From: Amycolatopsis camponoti
GTDB lineage: Bacteria; Actinomycetota; Actinomycetes; Mycobacteriales; Pseudonocardiaceae
Assembly (NCBI RefSeq): GCF_902497555.1
Contig: NZ_CABVGP010000002.1
Location: 942,501 to 1,006,500, forward strand
Direction of reading: 5' to 3'
Length of the DNA stretch: 64,000 nucleotides
Below, in pieces: positions 16,723 to 24,931 of the stretch. The translations under genes were made by a program, and so were the position numbers. Below the pieces are notes generated by a model that was given only the letters and a program-made list of their open reading frames with translations, did no database searches and had not been told where the DNA came from. Position 1 is the first letter of the stretch; every line of letters begins with the position of its first letter.

Positions 16723-18289
16723 GCTGCCAGTTCTGGTTGGCGTCGTCGTTGCAGCCCCAGAGCTCGAGCTGAGTGCCGTTGACGTTGCCGGCGGGCTTGT
16801 CGCCGCCGGTGACGTCGACGCACAGGCCGGTCTGCGTGCCGGTGATCGAGCCGTCGGGGTTCAGCTTGAACTTCTGGTTCGCGCCGCCGTGACAGGTCCA
16901 GACGATCAGCTTGGTCCCGGCCGCCGTGCCGCCCTCGTTGGCGTCGAGGCAGAGGCCGTTGGCCTTCAGCTCGCCGGCACTCGTGAACGTCCAGGACTGG
17001 TTCGGGCCGCCGTCGCAGTCCCAGATGTCGACCTTGGTGCCGGGCGTGGTGACGTTGCCGTTGATGTCGACGCAGCGCGACGACGACGCGCCCTGCAGCG
17101 GCTGGGCGGTGGAGCTGCCGGTGGCACCGGCCTTGACGCGGTAGATGACGGTGCCGTGCGACGGCACGTCCGCGCTGATCGCGCCGGTGCTCGTGGTCTG
17201 CTCCTTCGTCCACAGGTTGGTCAGCCGGTAGCTCGACGCGGCGGGCAGCCCGGCCGCGGCGGCCGTCGTCGAGACGGTTTTTGTGGTGCCGTTTTCGTTG
17301 AACAGCACGACGGCTACGTCCCCGCCCTGGAGCGGTTTCGTGAGGACGTCGAGGCCGCCGCTCGACGAGATCCGCGTCGCCTGCTTGCCGAGTGGGTCCT
17401 GGTCGACGGCGATGACGTCGCCGTTGAGGTAGGTCGAGAAGGTGGCGACGCTGGCGGAGCGGAGGTCGGCGCCCGCGATCAGCGGCGCGGCCATCGCGGC
17501 CCAGAGCGTGAAGTGGGCGCGGTCCTCCTGGAAGTCCATGCCGTCGCCGACTTCGAGCATGTCGGGGTCGTTCCAGGCGCCGGGTTTCGCGGCGGAGGCG
17601 AGCCCGACGTTCTGGCGGTAGATCGAGTCGATGCTGCCCCAGTTGTTGGTGATGTCACCGGTGGTGCGCCACAGGTTGCCGACGTCCGGCGCCCAGGTCG
17701 ACGGGCTGAAGTTGCCCCATTCGCAGATGCTGTAGGCGATCGGGCGGCCGGTGGCCTTCAGGGCGTCGCGCATCGCGGAGTAGCGGCGGACGTAGTCCTG
17801 CTGGGTTTCCCCGCCGGGGCTGCCGCAGTTGTCGTACTTGAGGTAGTCGACGCCCCAGCTCGCGAAGCTGTTCGCGTCGGTCTGCTCGTGGCCGAGGCTG
17901 CCGGGGTAGTGCTGGCAGGTCTCGCTGCCGGCGCTCTCGTAGATCCCGAACTTCATCCCGCGCGCGTGGATGTAGTCGCCGAGGGCCTTGAGGCCGCTGG
18001 GGAACTTCCCGGGGTCGGCGACGAGGTGGCCCGTGGCGTCACGGTTCTTGGTCATCCAGCAGTCGTCGAGGTTGACGTAGGTGTAGCCGCGGTCGCGCAT
18101 GCCGGAGCTGACCATCAGGTCGGTGGTCTGCTTGACCAGGGTCTCGTTGATGTCGCATTCGAACGTGTTCCACGTGTTCCACCCCATCGGGGGTGTTCGG
18201 GCGAGCCCGTTCTCGAGGGCGCGGGCGGGTGTGCTGACGAGGGTCACCGCCGCGAGGGCGGTGGCGAGGACGGCGAGGACTCGGCGCAT
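16715..18289 (-). CDS. Secreted alpha-galactosidase (GH27) with C-terminal ricin-type carbohydrate-binding domain
   Basis: The 524-residue enzyme would remove terminal alpha-galactose from plant oligosaccharides outside the cell. A signal peptide spans residues 1-24 (ending in ARA). The GH27 domain covers about 25-290 with TPPMGWNTWNTFECDI, YVNLDDCWM, the nucleophile motif VDYLKYDNC near 150 and NDPDMLEVG. A small beta domain follows, then a CBM13/ricin B repeat domain (about 385-524) with QSWTF, QKFKL and QNWQL motifs. It has no link to purine breakdown and splits the island. Its stop overlaps that of xdhA. Confidence 0.93.
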   Translation of the reverse strand: MRRVLAVLATALAAVTLVSTPARALENGLARTPPMGWNTWNTFECDINETLVKQTTDLMVSSGMRDRGYTYVNLDDCWMTKNRDATGHLVADPGKFPSGLKALGDYIHARGMKFGIYESAGSETCQHYPGSLGHEQTDANSFASWGVDYLKYDNCGSPGGETQQDYVRRYSAMRDALKATGRPIAYSICEWGNFSPSTWAPDVGNLWRTTGDITNNWGSIDSIYRQNVGLASAAKPGAWNDPDMLEVGDGMDFQEDRAHFTLWAAMAAPLIAGADLRSASVATFSTYLNGDVIAVDQDPLGKQATRISSSGGLDVLTKPLQGGDVAVVLFNENGTTKTVSTTAAAAGLPAASSYRLTNLWTKEQTTSTGAISADVPSHGTVIYRVKAGATGSSTAQPLQGASSSRCVDINGNVTTPGTKVDIWDCDGGPNQSWTFTSAGELKANGLCLDANEGGTAAGTKLIVWTCHGGANQKFKLNPDGSITGTQTGLCVDVTGGDKPAGNVNGTQLELWGCNDDANQNWQLK

Positions 18290-18401
18290 GGCGGCTCCAA
18301 CCGGACGGCGTTGTAGGCAGGAGGACTAGACCACTGCGTAGCTTCGATGTCCGTTGCTGCGCGGTCAAGCGCCATGTTGAGTATTCTTGTTGGATTCCCG
18401 A

Positions 18402-18986
18402 CTAAAGTTGCGTGTTTTCTTGAAGCAGTCGCCGGGCGACGTCCACGGTCGCGGCTCCGGCGACGGCCATGGCCTCGGTGTCCCGCAGCGAGCGGCAGAG
18501 GACGAAAGCGCCTTCGAGGTTGTTGACGGCGGTGATGGTGAGCGTCCGGGCGGCCTCGGTGCCGATGCCGAACTTGGCGAACCTCTCGGTCCCGGCGTCG
18601 ATCCAGGCGGTGAAGACATCGGCGGTGGCCTGCCGCAGAGGTTCGTTGGTGGCGGCGACCTCCAGGGCGACGGTCGCGATCGGGCAGCCTTCGACGTAGT
18701 CGGTGGCTTCGAGCGTCGCGATCCCGGCGGCGAAGAAGGCCTCGACCCCGCTGACCAGATCGGGCGCGGGCGCGATGAAGAGGTCGAAGAGCTGGATGTA
18801 GGCGAGGCCGGAGGTCCGGATGACCTCCTGGCCGAGTTGCTCCTTGCCCCCGGGGAAGAAGTGGTAGAGCGACCCGAAGGGAGCGTTCGCCTCCGAGACG
18901 ATCTGCTTCAGCCCGGTACCGCTGTAGCCGTTGCGCCGGAACAGCTCGGCGCCGGCGGCCATGATGCGTTCCTTGGTCCCTGCCAC
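18402..18986 (-). CDS. TetR-family regulator, LmrA/YxaF type
   Basis: The 194-residue regulator has a TetR helix-turn-helix (residues 1-50, GYSGTGLKQIVSEANAPFGS and LYHFFPGGKEQL) and a C-terminal ligand domain like that of LmrA/YxaF proteins, with EGCPIATVALEVA near 95. The GTG start is 22 bases from the palindrome at 19009-19020, which probably mediates autoregulation. It lies 112 bases upstream of the alpha-galactosidase gene on the same strand. Control of that gene or of an unlinked transporter are both possible. Confidence 0.9.
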   Translation of the reverse strand: MAGTKERIMAAGAELFRRNGYSGTGLKQIVSEANAPFGSLYHFFPGGKEQLGQEVIRTSGLAYIQLFDLFIAPAPDLVSGVEAFFAAGIATLEATDYVEGCPIATVALEVAATNEPLRQATADVFTAWIDAGTERFAKFGIGTEAARTLTITAVNNLEGAFVLCRSLRDTEAMAVAGAATVDVARRLLQENTQL

Positions 18987-19008
18987 GGGTCCGAGGATAC
19001 GCGCTCAC

Positions 19009-19020
19009 TAGAGCGTTCTA
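19009..19020. promoter_or_regulatory. Palindromic TetR-type operator
   Basis: TAGAGCGTTCTA is an inverted repeat (TAGA-nCGn-TCTA) in the upstream region of the TetR gene starting at 18986. The TAGA/TCTA ends resemble operators of LmrA/QacR-like repressors. Autoregulation is inferred. Confidence 0.6.
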
Positions 19021-19047
19021 CCGACTCCGGCGGTTCGTGGGCCCGGG

Positions 19048-19077
19048 TTGTCCACAGGGGTTCGGTGATGTGGACAA
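19048..19077. other. Inverted pair of perfect DnaA-type 9-mers
   Basis: TTGTCCACA (19048-19056) and its reverse complement TGTGGACAA (19069-19077) face each other across 12 bases. TTGTCCACA is the preferred DnaA box of high-GC actinomycetes. The pair lies in non-coding DNA between a TetR gene and the IS remnant. Confidence 0.55.
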
Positions 19078-19187
19078 GCTGGTGCCGACCACGGCTTTTC
19101 CCGGGTTCCGTCGGCGACCCCCGATACACTGGAGCGGGGCCGGTCCCCCAGGGAAGGGCGGGGGGTTCCGCCTCGGAGGGGCTTGGA

Positions 19188-19475
19188 GTGCACGTGCTCG
19201 CCGCGATCACCCACGAAACGGCAACAGTGCTCGGTCAACGCCAAGTCCCGGCCGGAAGCATCGATAACAAACTCCACTCGGTCCGCCACGTCACCAAGAG
19301 GACCAATTCCGGGCCCGCACCGGCACCGCACCCCGCGCCATGGCCAGCCTGCGCAACCTCGCCACCAGCGCACACCGCCACACCGGCGCCACCAACATCG
19401 CCCAAGCGCTTCGCTGCACCGCCCGCAACCCCACCCGAGCCCTCACCCTGCTCGGAATACCCACATGCCAGCACA
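19188..19475 (+). pseudogene. ISAs1-family transposase remnant
   Basis: One frame reads VHVLAAITHETATVLGQRQV, like the first strand of the DDE domain of ISAs1 transposases, then jumps to IDNKLHSVRHVT, which belongs near the C-terminus of such proteins. About 200 residues between these motifs are missing, as is everything before the DDE domain. Near 19300 the frame shifts and continues as ARTGTAPRAMASLRNLATSA and ATNIAQALR, then ARNPTRALTLLGI, the typical C-terminal tail. The copy is therefore dead: truncated, internally deleted and frameshifted. Confidence 0.7.
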
Positions 19476-19480
19476 AATAC

Positions 19481-19497
19481 TTTGCCGGAACCCTGCC
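19481..19497 (+). repeat. Terminal-repeat-like 17-mer, copy 1
   Basis: TTTGCCGGAACCCTGCC follows directly after the transposase C-terminal coding remnant, where the right end of the element would be. An identical copy lies 180 bases downstream at 19661-19677. Confidence 0.6.
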
Positions 19498-19660
19498 AGG
19501 GAAGGGCGGGGGCCGGCGAAGTCGTGTCGCCGCGGGCAGGCACGACCCCGGGGCTGATCATGTGGTCGTCGAAGCCGATGACCTGTGCGAAAGCCGTGCG
19601 GCACCGGTAAATCGAGAACCGGCCGACACCACCTGTCGTGAAGACACAACCCGCACCCCG

Positions 19661-19677
19661 TTTGCCGGAACCCTGCC
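19661..19677 (+). repeat. Terminal-repeat-like 17-mer, copy 2
   Basis: Identical to 19481-19497 and in the same orientation, so it is a second right-hand end rather than the left end of the same element. It ends 28 bases before the uricase stop codon. Confidence 0.6.
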
Positions 19678-19704
19678 GGAGGGAGAGCGGCAGCCGGGCC
19701 TCCG

Positions 19705-20586
19705 CTAGTGGATGTCCCAAGCCGGGCCCGGGTCCTCGGCGTCGTCGCGCAGGATCGTGCCCTCGATCAGGCCGTACGGCCTGTCCGCCGCGTAGAACAC
19801 TTCGTTGTCGTTCTTCAGCCCGAACGGGCTCAGGTCCACCAGGAAGTGGTGCTTGTTCGGCAGCGACAGCCGCACCTCGGCTACCTCCGGCCGCGCCTCC
19901 AGTACCGCCGCTCCCATCGCGTAGAGCGTCTGCTGGAGCGAAAGGCTGTGCTTCGTCGCGAACGTCTCGAGCATCAGCCGCCGGATCTCGCGGTGGCTCT
20001 CGGCCCAGTCGATGCCCTCGCCCTCGTAGCGCCACTTCGCCGTGACAGCCGTCGCGAGAATCCGGTCGTCGGTCTCGGCGAGCGTCGTGTACTCGTCGCG
20101 CGGGAAGCCGTGGAACTCCGAGCCGGTCGACTTGAGCAGGGTCAGGCCGTCGATGCCGGACACCACCCACGCCCGGCCGTCGCGGATCGTCACCGCGGTC
20201 GTGCGCCGTTCGTCGCCGGAACGGCTGAACGCGTGGTCGTGCGGCTCGCCGCCGACGGCGATCCGGTCCCAGCCGTGCTCGTCGACCTTGACCCGCGCGC
20301 CGGTGATGTTCCCCTGCGTGCCGGTGAAGTGCCGCGCCAGGCGCAGCGCGAAGTCCTCGATCTCGCCGACCGGCGCCTCCTTCGCGAAGGCGTACACGGT
20401 GTTCTTCTGCGTGTCGGTCGCGAGCACGCCCGCGTTGTCGCCGGTGAGGTGCGTCGCGGCGAGCTCGCCGCGCAGCGACGTCGAGACGGTGAGGTCCTTC
20501 AGGTGGTGCACGGGGCCGTCGCGGCGCACCGTCACCAGGCGGACCTCCGCCTTGCCGTACTGGTTGGGGCCCAGGGTGATGGCCAC
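19705..20586 (-). CDS. uao: Urate oxidase (uricase)
   Basis: The 293-residue cofactor-free enzyme oxidises urate to 5-hydroxyisourate. Family features include GPNQYGKAEVRLV near residue 6 (catalytic Lys), VLATDTQKNTVYAFAK near 53 (catalytic Thr), FSRSGDERRTT, the internal SGIDGLTLLKSTGSEF near 143 and NKHHFLVDLSPFGL near 245. The GTG start follows GAGGGAG. It is the third gene of an operon with OHCU decarboxylase and HIU hydrolase, 3 bases after the latter, giving the complete urate-to-allantoin route. Confidence 0.96.
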   Translation of the reverse strand: MAITLGPNQYGKAEVRLVTVRRDGPVHHLKDLTVSTSLRGELAATHLTGDNAGVLATDTQKNTVYAFAKEAPVGEIEDFALRLARHFTGTQGNITGARVKVDEHGWDRIAVGGEPHDHAFSRSGDERRTTAVTIRDGRAWVVSGIDGLTLLKSTGSEFHGFPRDEYTTLAETDDRILATAVTAKWRYEGEGIDWAESHREIRRLMLETFATKHSLSLQQTLYAMGAAVLEARPEVAEVRLSLPNKHHFLVDLSPFGLKNDNEVFYAADRPYGLIEGTILRDDAEDPGPAWDIH

Positions 20587-20589
20587 GGT

Positions 20590-20907
20590 TCAGCTCCCTC
20601 GGTAGGTCGAATAGGCGAACGGGCTGAGCAGGAGCGGCACGTGGTGGTGCGCGGTGCCGTCGGAGATCCGGAAGGTGAGGGCCACCTCCGGGAAGAAGGC
20701 GTCCGGCCCCAGGTAGGCGCCGGTGTCGAAGACCAGCCGGTAGGCGCCGGGGTCCAGGGTTTCGGGGCCGAGGTCGCGGATGCGGCCGTCGTCGTCGGTG
20801 TGCCCGTCGGCGATCGGCTTCCCCTCGGCGGTCTCGAACCGGACGGCGATCCCCGGCGCGGGGCGCCCGCTCGCCGTGTCCAGGACATGGGTGGTCACGA
20901 GGCTCAC
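20590..20907 (-). CDS. uraH: Hydroxyisourate hydrolase
   Basis: The 105-residue transthyretin-like enzyme hydrolyses 5-hydroxyisourate to OHCU. It has the N-terminal THVLDTASGRPA motif, the HTDDDGRIRDL strand and the diagnostic C-terminal YRGS tetrapeptide. The GTG start overlaps the stop of OHCU decarboxylase (GTGA), so the two are coupled. No signal peptide is seen; the enzyme is cytoplasmic. Confidence 0.95.
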   Translation of the reverse strand: MSLVTTHVLDTASGRPAPGIAVRFETAEGKPIADGHTDDDGRIRDLGPETLDPGAYRLVFDTGAYLGPDAFFPEVALTFRISDGTAHHHVPLLLSPFAYSTYRGS

Positions 20908-21383
20908 GCGGTCACCGCTTTCGCGAGTCGGAGTTCGGCGATCTTCAGCAGCTCCCGACCGGCGACGGCCAGTTCGGTCGCGGGGTCGTTGTCCAGCCGG
21001 CTTTCGAGGATCTTCAACAGTTCTTCCCCGCTGCGGCCGCTCGCGCAGACGAGGTAGACGTGCCCGAACTTGGCTTCGTACTCGGCATTCGCGGCGGCGA
21101 AGGCATCGGCGTTGTCCACACCGGACTGTTCCGAGCGCGACCAGTCGCCCTCGGTGCCGTGCTGCTTCGGCTTTTCCCCGATCCGGGGGTGGGCGGCCAT
21201 GGCCTGCCGGATTTCGTCGCTGCTCAGGGGCAGCTGGGCGGCAGCTCGCAGCGCATCGCGGCTTTCGTACGGCCGATGGCCGAGAATCGCGTCCACCCAT
21301 CGGGGGACGGCGAGGCAGGCGGTCAACGCCGGACGCACGTCATCGGCGTCGGCGGCGTTGAAGTCGGTGAGGGTGAGCGGCAC
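20904..21383 (-). CDS. uraD: 2-oxo-4-hydroxy-4-carboxy-5-ureidoimidazoline decarboxylase
   Basis: The 159-residue enzyme converts OHCU to S-allantoin. The catalytic His lies in AHPRIGEKP near residue 65, followed by the SRSEQSGV substrate loop near 82 and FGHVYLVCASGRSGEELL near 106. The GTG start has GAGGAG 6 bases upstream. It is the first gene of the uraD-uraH-uricase operon and is transcribed from a clear promoter/operator at 21414-21453. Confidence 0.95.
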   Translation of the reverse strand: MPLTLTDFNAADADDVRPALTACLAVPRWVDAILGHRPYESRDALRAAAQLPLSSDEIRQAMAAHPRIGEKPKQHGTEGDWSRSEQSGVDNADAFAAANAEYEAKFGHVYLVCASGRSGEELLKILESRLDNDPATELAVAGRELLKIAELRLAKAVTA

Positions 21384-21413
21384 GGGGAACTCCTCGTGAG
21401 TGGCGTCCCGCTG

Positions 21414-21453
21414 ACCGTACGTCGGCGCCGGAGTTCCGTCAACATTTTGTTGA
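21414..21453 (-). promoter_or_regulatory. Promoter and palindromic operator of the urate operon
   Basis: Read on the minus strand, -35 TTGACG (21442-21437) and -10 TACGGT (21419-21414) are 17 bases apart. The perfect inverted repeat TCAACATTTTGTTGA (21439-21453) overlaps the -35 box, a position expected for a repressor. The regulator gene with a YkoF-like domain ends 10 bases away and is the nearest candidate, with PucR and the IclR protein as alternatives. Confidence 0.7.
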
Positions 21454-21462
21454 AAGCGCTGG

Positions 21463-21972
21463 TCAGTCCACTTCCCGGTTGAGGTAGTTGTAGACGGTGA
21501 ACCGCGTGACCCCCAGCGCGTCGGCCACCGACGAGACGGATTTCCGCAGGCCGAAGGCCCCGCGTTCACGCAGCAACCGGACGGCGCGCTGCTTGCCGGG
21601 CCGGTCGAGGTCGCCGAGCTTGGCGCCCACTTCGCGTTCGACATCGGCGATGAGCCGGGCGAGGGCGTCGGTCAGTTCGACCGGCGCGGCGCCCCCGGGT
21701 GCGGGCTTCGTGACGGCGGGTGCGTCGGTCCGCGGATCGGCTCGGCGTACCTGCAGGGTGACCTGCGTGGCACCCCCTTCCATCGCCGCCTTCGCGATCG
21801 CCGGGAGGGCCTCGAAAAGCTCCTTCGCCTCGCCCCGTGCGAGCGTCCCGAGCGGCCCGAAGTCCGTCTCCAGTCCCGCTTCCGCGGCGGCGTCCCGCGC
21901 GGCGAGCGCGTGCTCGGGCGGCGAACCCTCGCCGTGGAACGGTTCGCTCGTGAACTCCGCTTCAAGCCGCAC
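21463..21972 (-). CDS. Regulator with YkoF-like ligand domain and C-terminal helix-turn-helix
   Basis: The 169-residue protein begins with a ferredoxin-like fold of the YkoF/thiamine-binding (MTH1187) type ([57 protein letters not shown]; about 5-78). A Pro-rich linker leads to a C-terminal helix-turn-helix ([20 protein letters not shown], about 145-165). This reverses the common order of DNA-binding domain first. It is encoded just upstream of the urate operon and divergent from allantoinase, so it probably senses a purine-derived or pyrimidine-like ring. The start is GTG. Confidence 0.75.
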   Translation of the reverse strand: MRLEAEFTSEPFHGEGSPPEHALAARDAAAEAGLETDFGPLGTLARGEAKELFEALPAIAKAAMEGGATQVTLQVRRADPRTDAPAVTKPAPGGAAPVELTDALARLIADVEREVGAKLGDLDRPGKQRAVRLLRERGAFGLRKSVSSVADALGVTRFTVYNYLNREVD

Positions 21973-22102
21973 GAGGATGACCGTACTGGGTCACGGGCGC
22001 CGATTCGACCGGCAGCCACAGCGGAACGGGCGTCGGTGCGCGGCCGGCTCCGGGCCGTTTCCGCCTGCTTTCGCTCGGATCGGCGACGTGCCGCGTCCGT
22101 CG

Positions 22103-22165
22103 TTGACGAGCGGCGCGCGCCGTGGTTACTGTCGTTGTGCGAAACCGTCTTTCCGTACTGTGAAA
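22103..22165 (+). promoter_or_regulatory. Candidate allantoinase promoter and operator
   Basis: TTGACG (22103-22108) and TACTGT (22127-22132) are 18 bases apart. Downstream lies TTTCCGTACTGTGAAA (22150-22165), whose outer TTTC/GAAA arms and partial inner symmetry resemble the IclR-type site in the aceB promoter. The local A/T content is raised compared with flanking coding DNA. Confidence 0.5.
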
Positions 22166-22203
22166 TCGGCGGTGGTTCATTCCTCCCGGAGAAGGGCTTT
22201 CGG

Positions 22204-23532
22204 ATGGAACTTGTGGTGCGCGCGGCCCGGGCTGTCACGGCCGAGGGCGAGGTTCCGGCGACTCTCGGCGTCGACGGCGGCCGGATCGTCGCTGTCGAAC
22301 CCGGCGGCGCTTCGCTGTCCGGCGACCGCGAAATCGACCTCGGCGACGACGTCGTGCTGCTGCCGGGACTCGTCGACACGCACGTCCACGTCAACGATCC
22401 CGGCCGCGCCGAGTGGGAGGGCTTCGAGACGGCGACCCGCGCGGCGGCCGCGGGCGGGGTGACCACGATCGTGGACATGCCGCTCAACAGCCTGCCGCCG
22501 ACGGTCGACGTCGCGGCGCTGGAGGTCAAGCGCAAGGCGGCGGCCGGCCGCGTGCACGTCGACGTCGGCTTCTGGGGCGGCGCGATCCCCGGCAACGTCG
22601 GGGATCTGCGTGGCCTGCACGACGCCGGAGTGTTCGGCTTCAAGTGCTTCCTGCTCCACTCGGGCGTCGACGAGTTCCCGCCGCTCGACCCGGCGGGACT
22701 CGACGAAGCGTTGCGGGAACTGAGTTCCTTCGACGCGCTGATGATCGTCCACGCCGAGGACGCGCACGAGATCGACGAAGCACCGGAGCCGCACGGCGGT
22801 CGCTATGTCGACTTCCTGCGGTCCCGGCCACGCGCGGCGGAGAACCTCGCGATCACGCACGTCATCGAAGCGGCCCGCCGCAACGACGCCCGCGCGCACA
22901 TCCTGCACCTGTCCTCGGCGGAGGCTCTGCCGCTGGTCGCTTCGGCGCGCCGCGACGGGGTGGCGCTGACGGCCGAGACCTGCCCGCACTACCTGAGCTT
23001 CATCGCGGAGGAGATCCGCGACGGCGCGACGCAGTTCAAGTGCTGCCCGCCGATCCGGGAGGCGGCCAACCGCGAGCTGCTCTGGAGCGGGCTCGCCGAC
23101 GGCGTGATCGACACCGTCGTCAGCGACCATTCACCGTGCACCCCGGAGCTGAAACGCTTCGACAGCGGCGATTTCGGGCTCGCCTGGGGCGGGATCTCCA
23201 GCTTGCAGCTGGGGCTGCCGGCGATCTGGACGCAGGCGCGGCAGCGCGGGTTCGCGCTCACCGACGTCGTCCGCTGGATGGCCGAGCGGACGGCCGCGCA
23301 GGCCGGGATGCGCCGCAAGGGCCACCTCGCGGTGGGCTACGACGCCGACTTCTGCGTGTTCGCGCCGGAGGAGGCGTTCGTGGTCGACGTCGCGAAGCTG
23401 AAGCACCGCAACCCGGTCAGCGCGTACGACCGGCGGCCGCTCGCCGGCGTCGTGCGCTCGACCTGGTTGCGGGGCACCGAAATCACCGGTGACGAGCCCC
23501 GCGGCGCGTTGCTGACCCGGGGGGACTGCTGA
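22204..23532 (+). CDS. allB: Allantoinase
   Basis: The 442-residue cyclic amidohydrolase opens the allantoin ring to allantoate. Metal-binding motifs are [14 protein letters not shown] near residue 56, FKCFLLHSG near 143 (the metal-bridging Lys position), VHAEDA near 181, HILHLSS near 235 and SDHSPC near 310. The ATG is chosen because [16 protein letters not shown] matches the family start; the open frame upstream crosses the promoter. Allantoicase follows immediately. Confidence 0.96.
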   Translation: MELVVRAARAVTAEGEVPATLGVDGGRIVAVEPGGASLSGDREIDLGDDVVLLPGLVDTHVHVNDPGRAEWEGFETATRAAAAGGVTTIVDMPLNSLPPTVDVAALEVKRKAAAGRVHVDVGFWGGAIPGNVGDLRGLHDAGVFGFKCFLLHSGVDEFPPLDPAGLDEALRELSSFDALMIVHAEDAHEIDEAPEPHGGRYVDFLRSRPRAAENLAITHVIEAARRNDARAHILHLSSAEALPLVASARRDGVALTAETCPHYLSFIAEEIRDGATQFKCCPPIREAANRELLWSGLADGVIDTVVSDHSPCTPELKRFDSGDFGLAWGGISSLQLGLPAIWTQARQRGFALTDVVRWMAERTAAQAGMRRKGHLAVGYDADFCVFAPEEAFVVDVAKLKHRNPVSAYDRRPLAGVVRSTWLRGTEITGDEPRGALLTRGDC

Positions 23533-23533
23533 A

Positions 23534-24556
23534 ATGGAGGCTGCCTTGTCCGACCGCCCTGACCGTCCTGTGTGGACGGATTTGCCCGACCTCGCGTCAC
23601 GCCGCTTCGGCGGGACGGTGATGTGGGCGACCGACGAGCTGTTCGCCGAGAAGGAGAACCTGGTCAACCCGTGGACGCCGGCGCACCGCGCCGAGACGTT
23701 CGGCCCGAAGGGCCAGGTCTACGACGGCTGGGAGACCCGCCGCCACCGCGAGCCGGGCGACGACCAGGCCGTGGTCAGGCTCGGCCTGGCCGGCACGGTC
23801 ACCGGCGTCGTCGTCGACACGGCGTTCTTCAAGGGCAACTACCCGCCGTTCGTCTCGGTCGAGGCGGCATCGGTACCGGGCTACCCGTCGGCGGCCGAAC
23901 TGTCCGAAGCGGACTGGGACGTCCTGGTCGACCGCGCCCCCGCGGCGGGCCACACGGAGAACTTCTACGCGATCAACGGTTCGCGTCGCTACACGCACGT
24001 CAGGTTGACCCAGCACCCGGACGGCGGAGTGGCGCGCCTGCGCGTGCACGGCACCCCGATCCCGGACCCGGAACTGCTGGACCTGGACGCGCTCGACCTG
24101 GCGGCCCTGGAGAACGGTGCCCTGGTCACCGGCTGCAGCAACAAGTTCTATTCGTCGCCGAACAACGTGCTCTCACCGGGACTGGCAGCGCACCAGGCCG
24201 AAGGCTGGGAGACGGCCCGCCGCCGCGACGACGGTAACGACTGGCTGACGCTGCGCCTGGCGGGCGCGGGCATCGTCCGGTTCGCCGAGCTGGACACGAG
24301 CAACCTCAAGGGCAACGCCCCGGGCTGGGCGTCGGTCAGCGGCCGCGACACGTACGGCGAGTGGGTCACGCTGTTGCCGAAGACCCGCCTGCAGCCGGAC
24401 ACCCGCCACCGCTTCGCGCTGAAGGACGGCCCGGAGGTCACGGAGGCCCGTCTGGACATCTACCCGGACGGCGGGTTGGCCCGCCTCCGCCTGTTCGGCC
24501 GGCTCACCGAAGCGGGCCGGACGAACGTGAAGGCCCGGTTCGCCAAAACGCGGTGA
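23534..24556 (+). CDS. alc: Allantoicase
   Basis: The 340-residue enzyme hydrolyses allantoate to ureidoglycolate and urea. Two homologous beta-sandwich halves are visible: FGGTVMWATDELFAEKENLV then VDTAFFKGNYPPFVSVEA, and a second half with LVTGCSNKFYSSPNNVLSPG then LDTSNLKGNAPGWASV. Each ends in a HPDGGVARLRVHG or YPDGGLARLRLFG strand. The ATG at 23534 is given, but a TTG at 23546 with GGAGG 5 bases upstream is an equally likely start (MSDRPDRP). No ureidoglycolate lyase gene is seen nearby. Confidence 0.95.
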   Translation: MEAALSDRPDRPVWTDLPDLASRRFGGTVMWATDELFAEKENLVNPWTPAHRAETFGPKGQVYDGWETRRHREPGDDQAVVRLGLAGTVTGVVVDTAFFKGNYPPFVSVEAASVPGYPSAAELSEADWDVLVDRAPAAGHTENFYAINGSRRYTHVRLTQHPDGGVARLRVHGTPIPDPELLDLDALDLAALENGALVTGCSNKFYSSPNNVLSPGLAAHQAEGWETARRRDDGNDWLTLRLAGAGIVRFAELDTSNLKGNAPGWASVSGRDTYGEWVTLLPKTRLQPDTRHRFALKDGPEVTEARLDIYPDGGLARLRLFGRLTEAGRTNVKARFAKTR

Positions 24557-24560
24557 GGGG

Positions 24561-24594
24561 TCGCGAGCCGCCGTCCGTGGCCGGCGGCTCGCGA
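24561..24594. terminator. Perfect 13-bp hairpin terminator after allantoicase
   Basis: TCGCGAGCCGCCG (24561-24573) pairs perfectly with CGGCGGCTCGCGA (24582-24594) across an 8-base loop. It sits 5 bases after the allantoicase stop and before a convergent small gene, so it can end transcripts from both sides. There is no T tract, as is usual in high-GC actinomycetes. Confidence 0.8.
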
Positions 24595-24638
24595 TCGACC
24601 CCTGGCCGGGTCGCGGTCAGCCTGCGGCCGATCCGCGA

Positions 24639-24812
24639 TCAGCCGGCGTTCGGCCGGTTGAGGTAGGCGGAGGCCAGCGACAGGACACAAGCGCAGCCGA
24701 TGATCGCGCTCACCCACCACTCCAGCCCGGCCACGACGCTCCAGACGAAGGCCGCCGCCGCCAGCACGGCGACGAGGATGTTCCGGAACTGCAGCGGGGT
24801 GGGTTTGGCCAT
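24639..24812 (-). CDS. Small two-helix membrane protein (57 residues)
   Basis: This short frame encodes MAKPTPLQFRNILVAVLAAA and continues through two hydrophobic helices (about 12-29 and 33-48) to the end NRPNAG. A basic start, two helices and a short polar tail suggest an inner-membrane miniprotein. An AGAGG lies about 9 bases before the ATG. No family is recognised. The gene is between the terminator hairpin and an MBL-fold hydrolase gene. Confidence 0.6.
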   Translation of the reverse strand: MAKPTPLQFRNILVAVLAAAAFVWSVVAGLEWWVSAIIGCACVLSLASAYLNRPNAG

Positions 24813-24931
24813 GTCACCAGCCTCTCACGGGCGCGAAGGGAACCCCCGCGCGCCTCGAACTCGGTACTTTCGCGATCGAGTCAGCCGTCCGCCCGCAACC
24901 GGAGAGACGTCGACTGGCGATGCCTCCGGCG

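Larger units (their letters stand above)
19148..19680. mobile_element. Degenerate ISAs1-type insertion sequence remnant
   Basis: The gap between the TetR gene and uricase holds an IS scar. It contains a truncated transposase (19188-19475), a candidate terminal repeat TTTGCCGGAACCCTGCC at 19481-19497 duplicated in the same orientation at 19661-19677 (exactly 180 bases apart), and a 17-base direct repeat CCAGGGAAGGGCGGGGG at 19148-19164 and 19496-19512. The 19513-19660 stretch has no recognised gene. The arrangement suggests more than one insertion or a recombination deletion between repeats. Confidence 0.6.

Noticed and set aside
19183..19557. A 124-residue protein-coding frame
   Set aside because: It is one of several open frames through the transposase remnant; the recognisable residues lie in two other frames.
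21112..21120. TTGTCCACA inside the OHCU decarboxylase gene
   Set aside because: It codes for the Val-Asp-Asn residues of a conserved coding segment and is a single copy, unlike the non-coding pairs.
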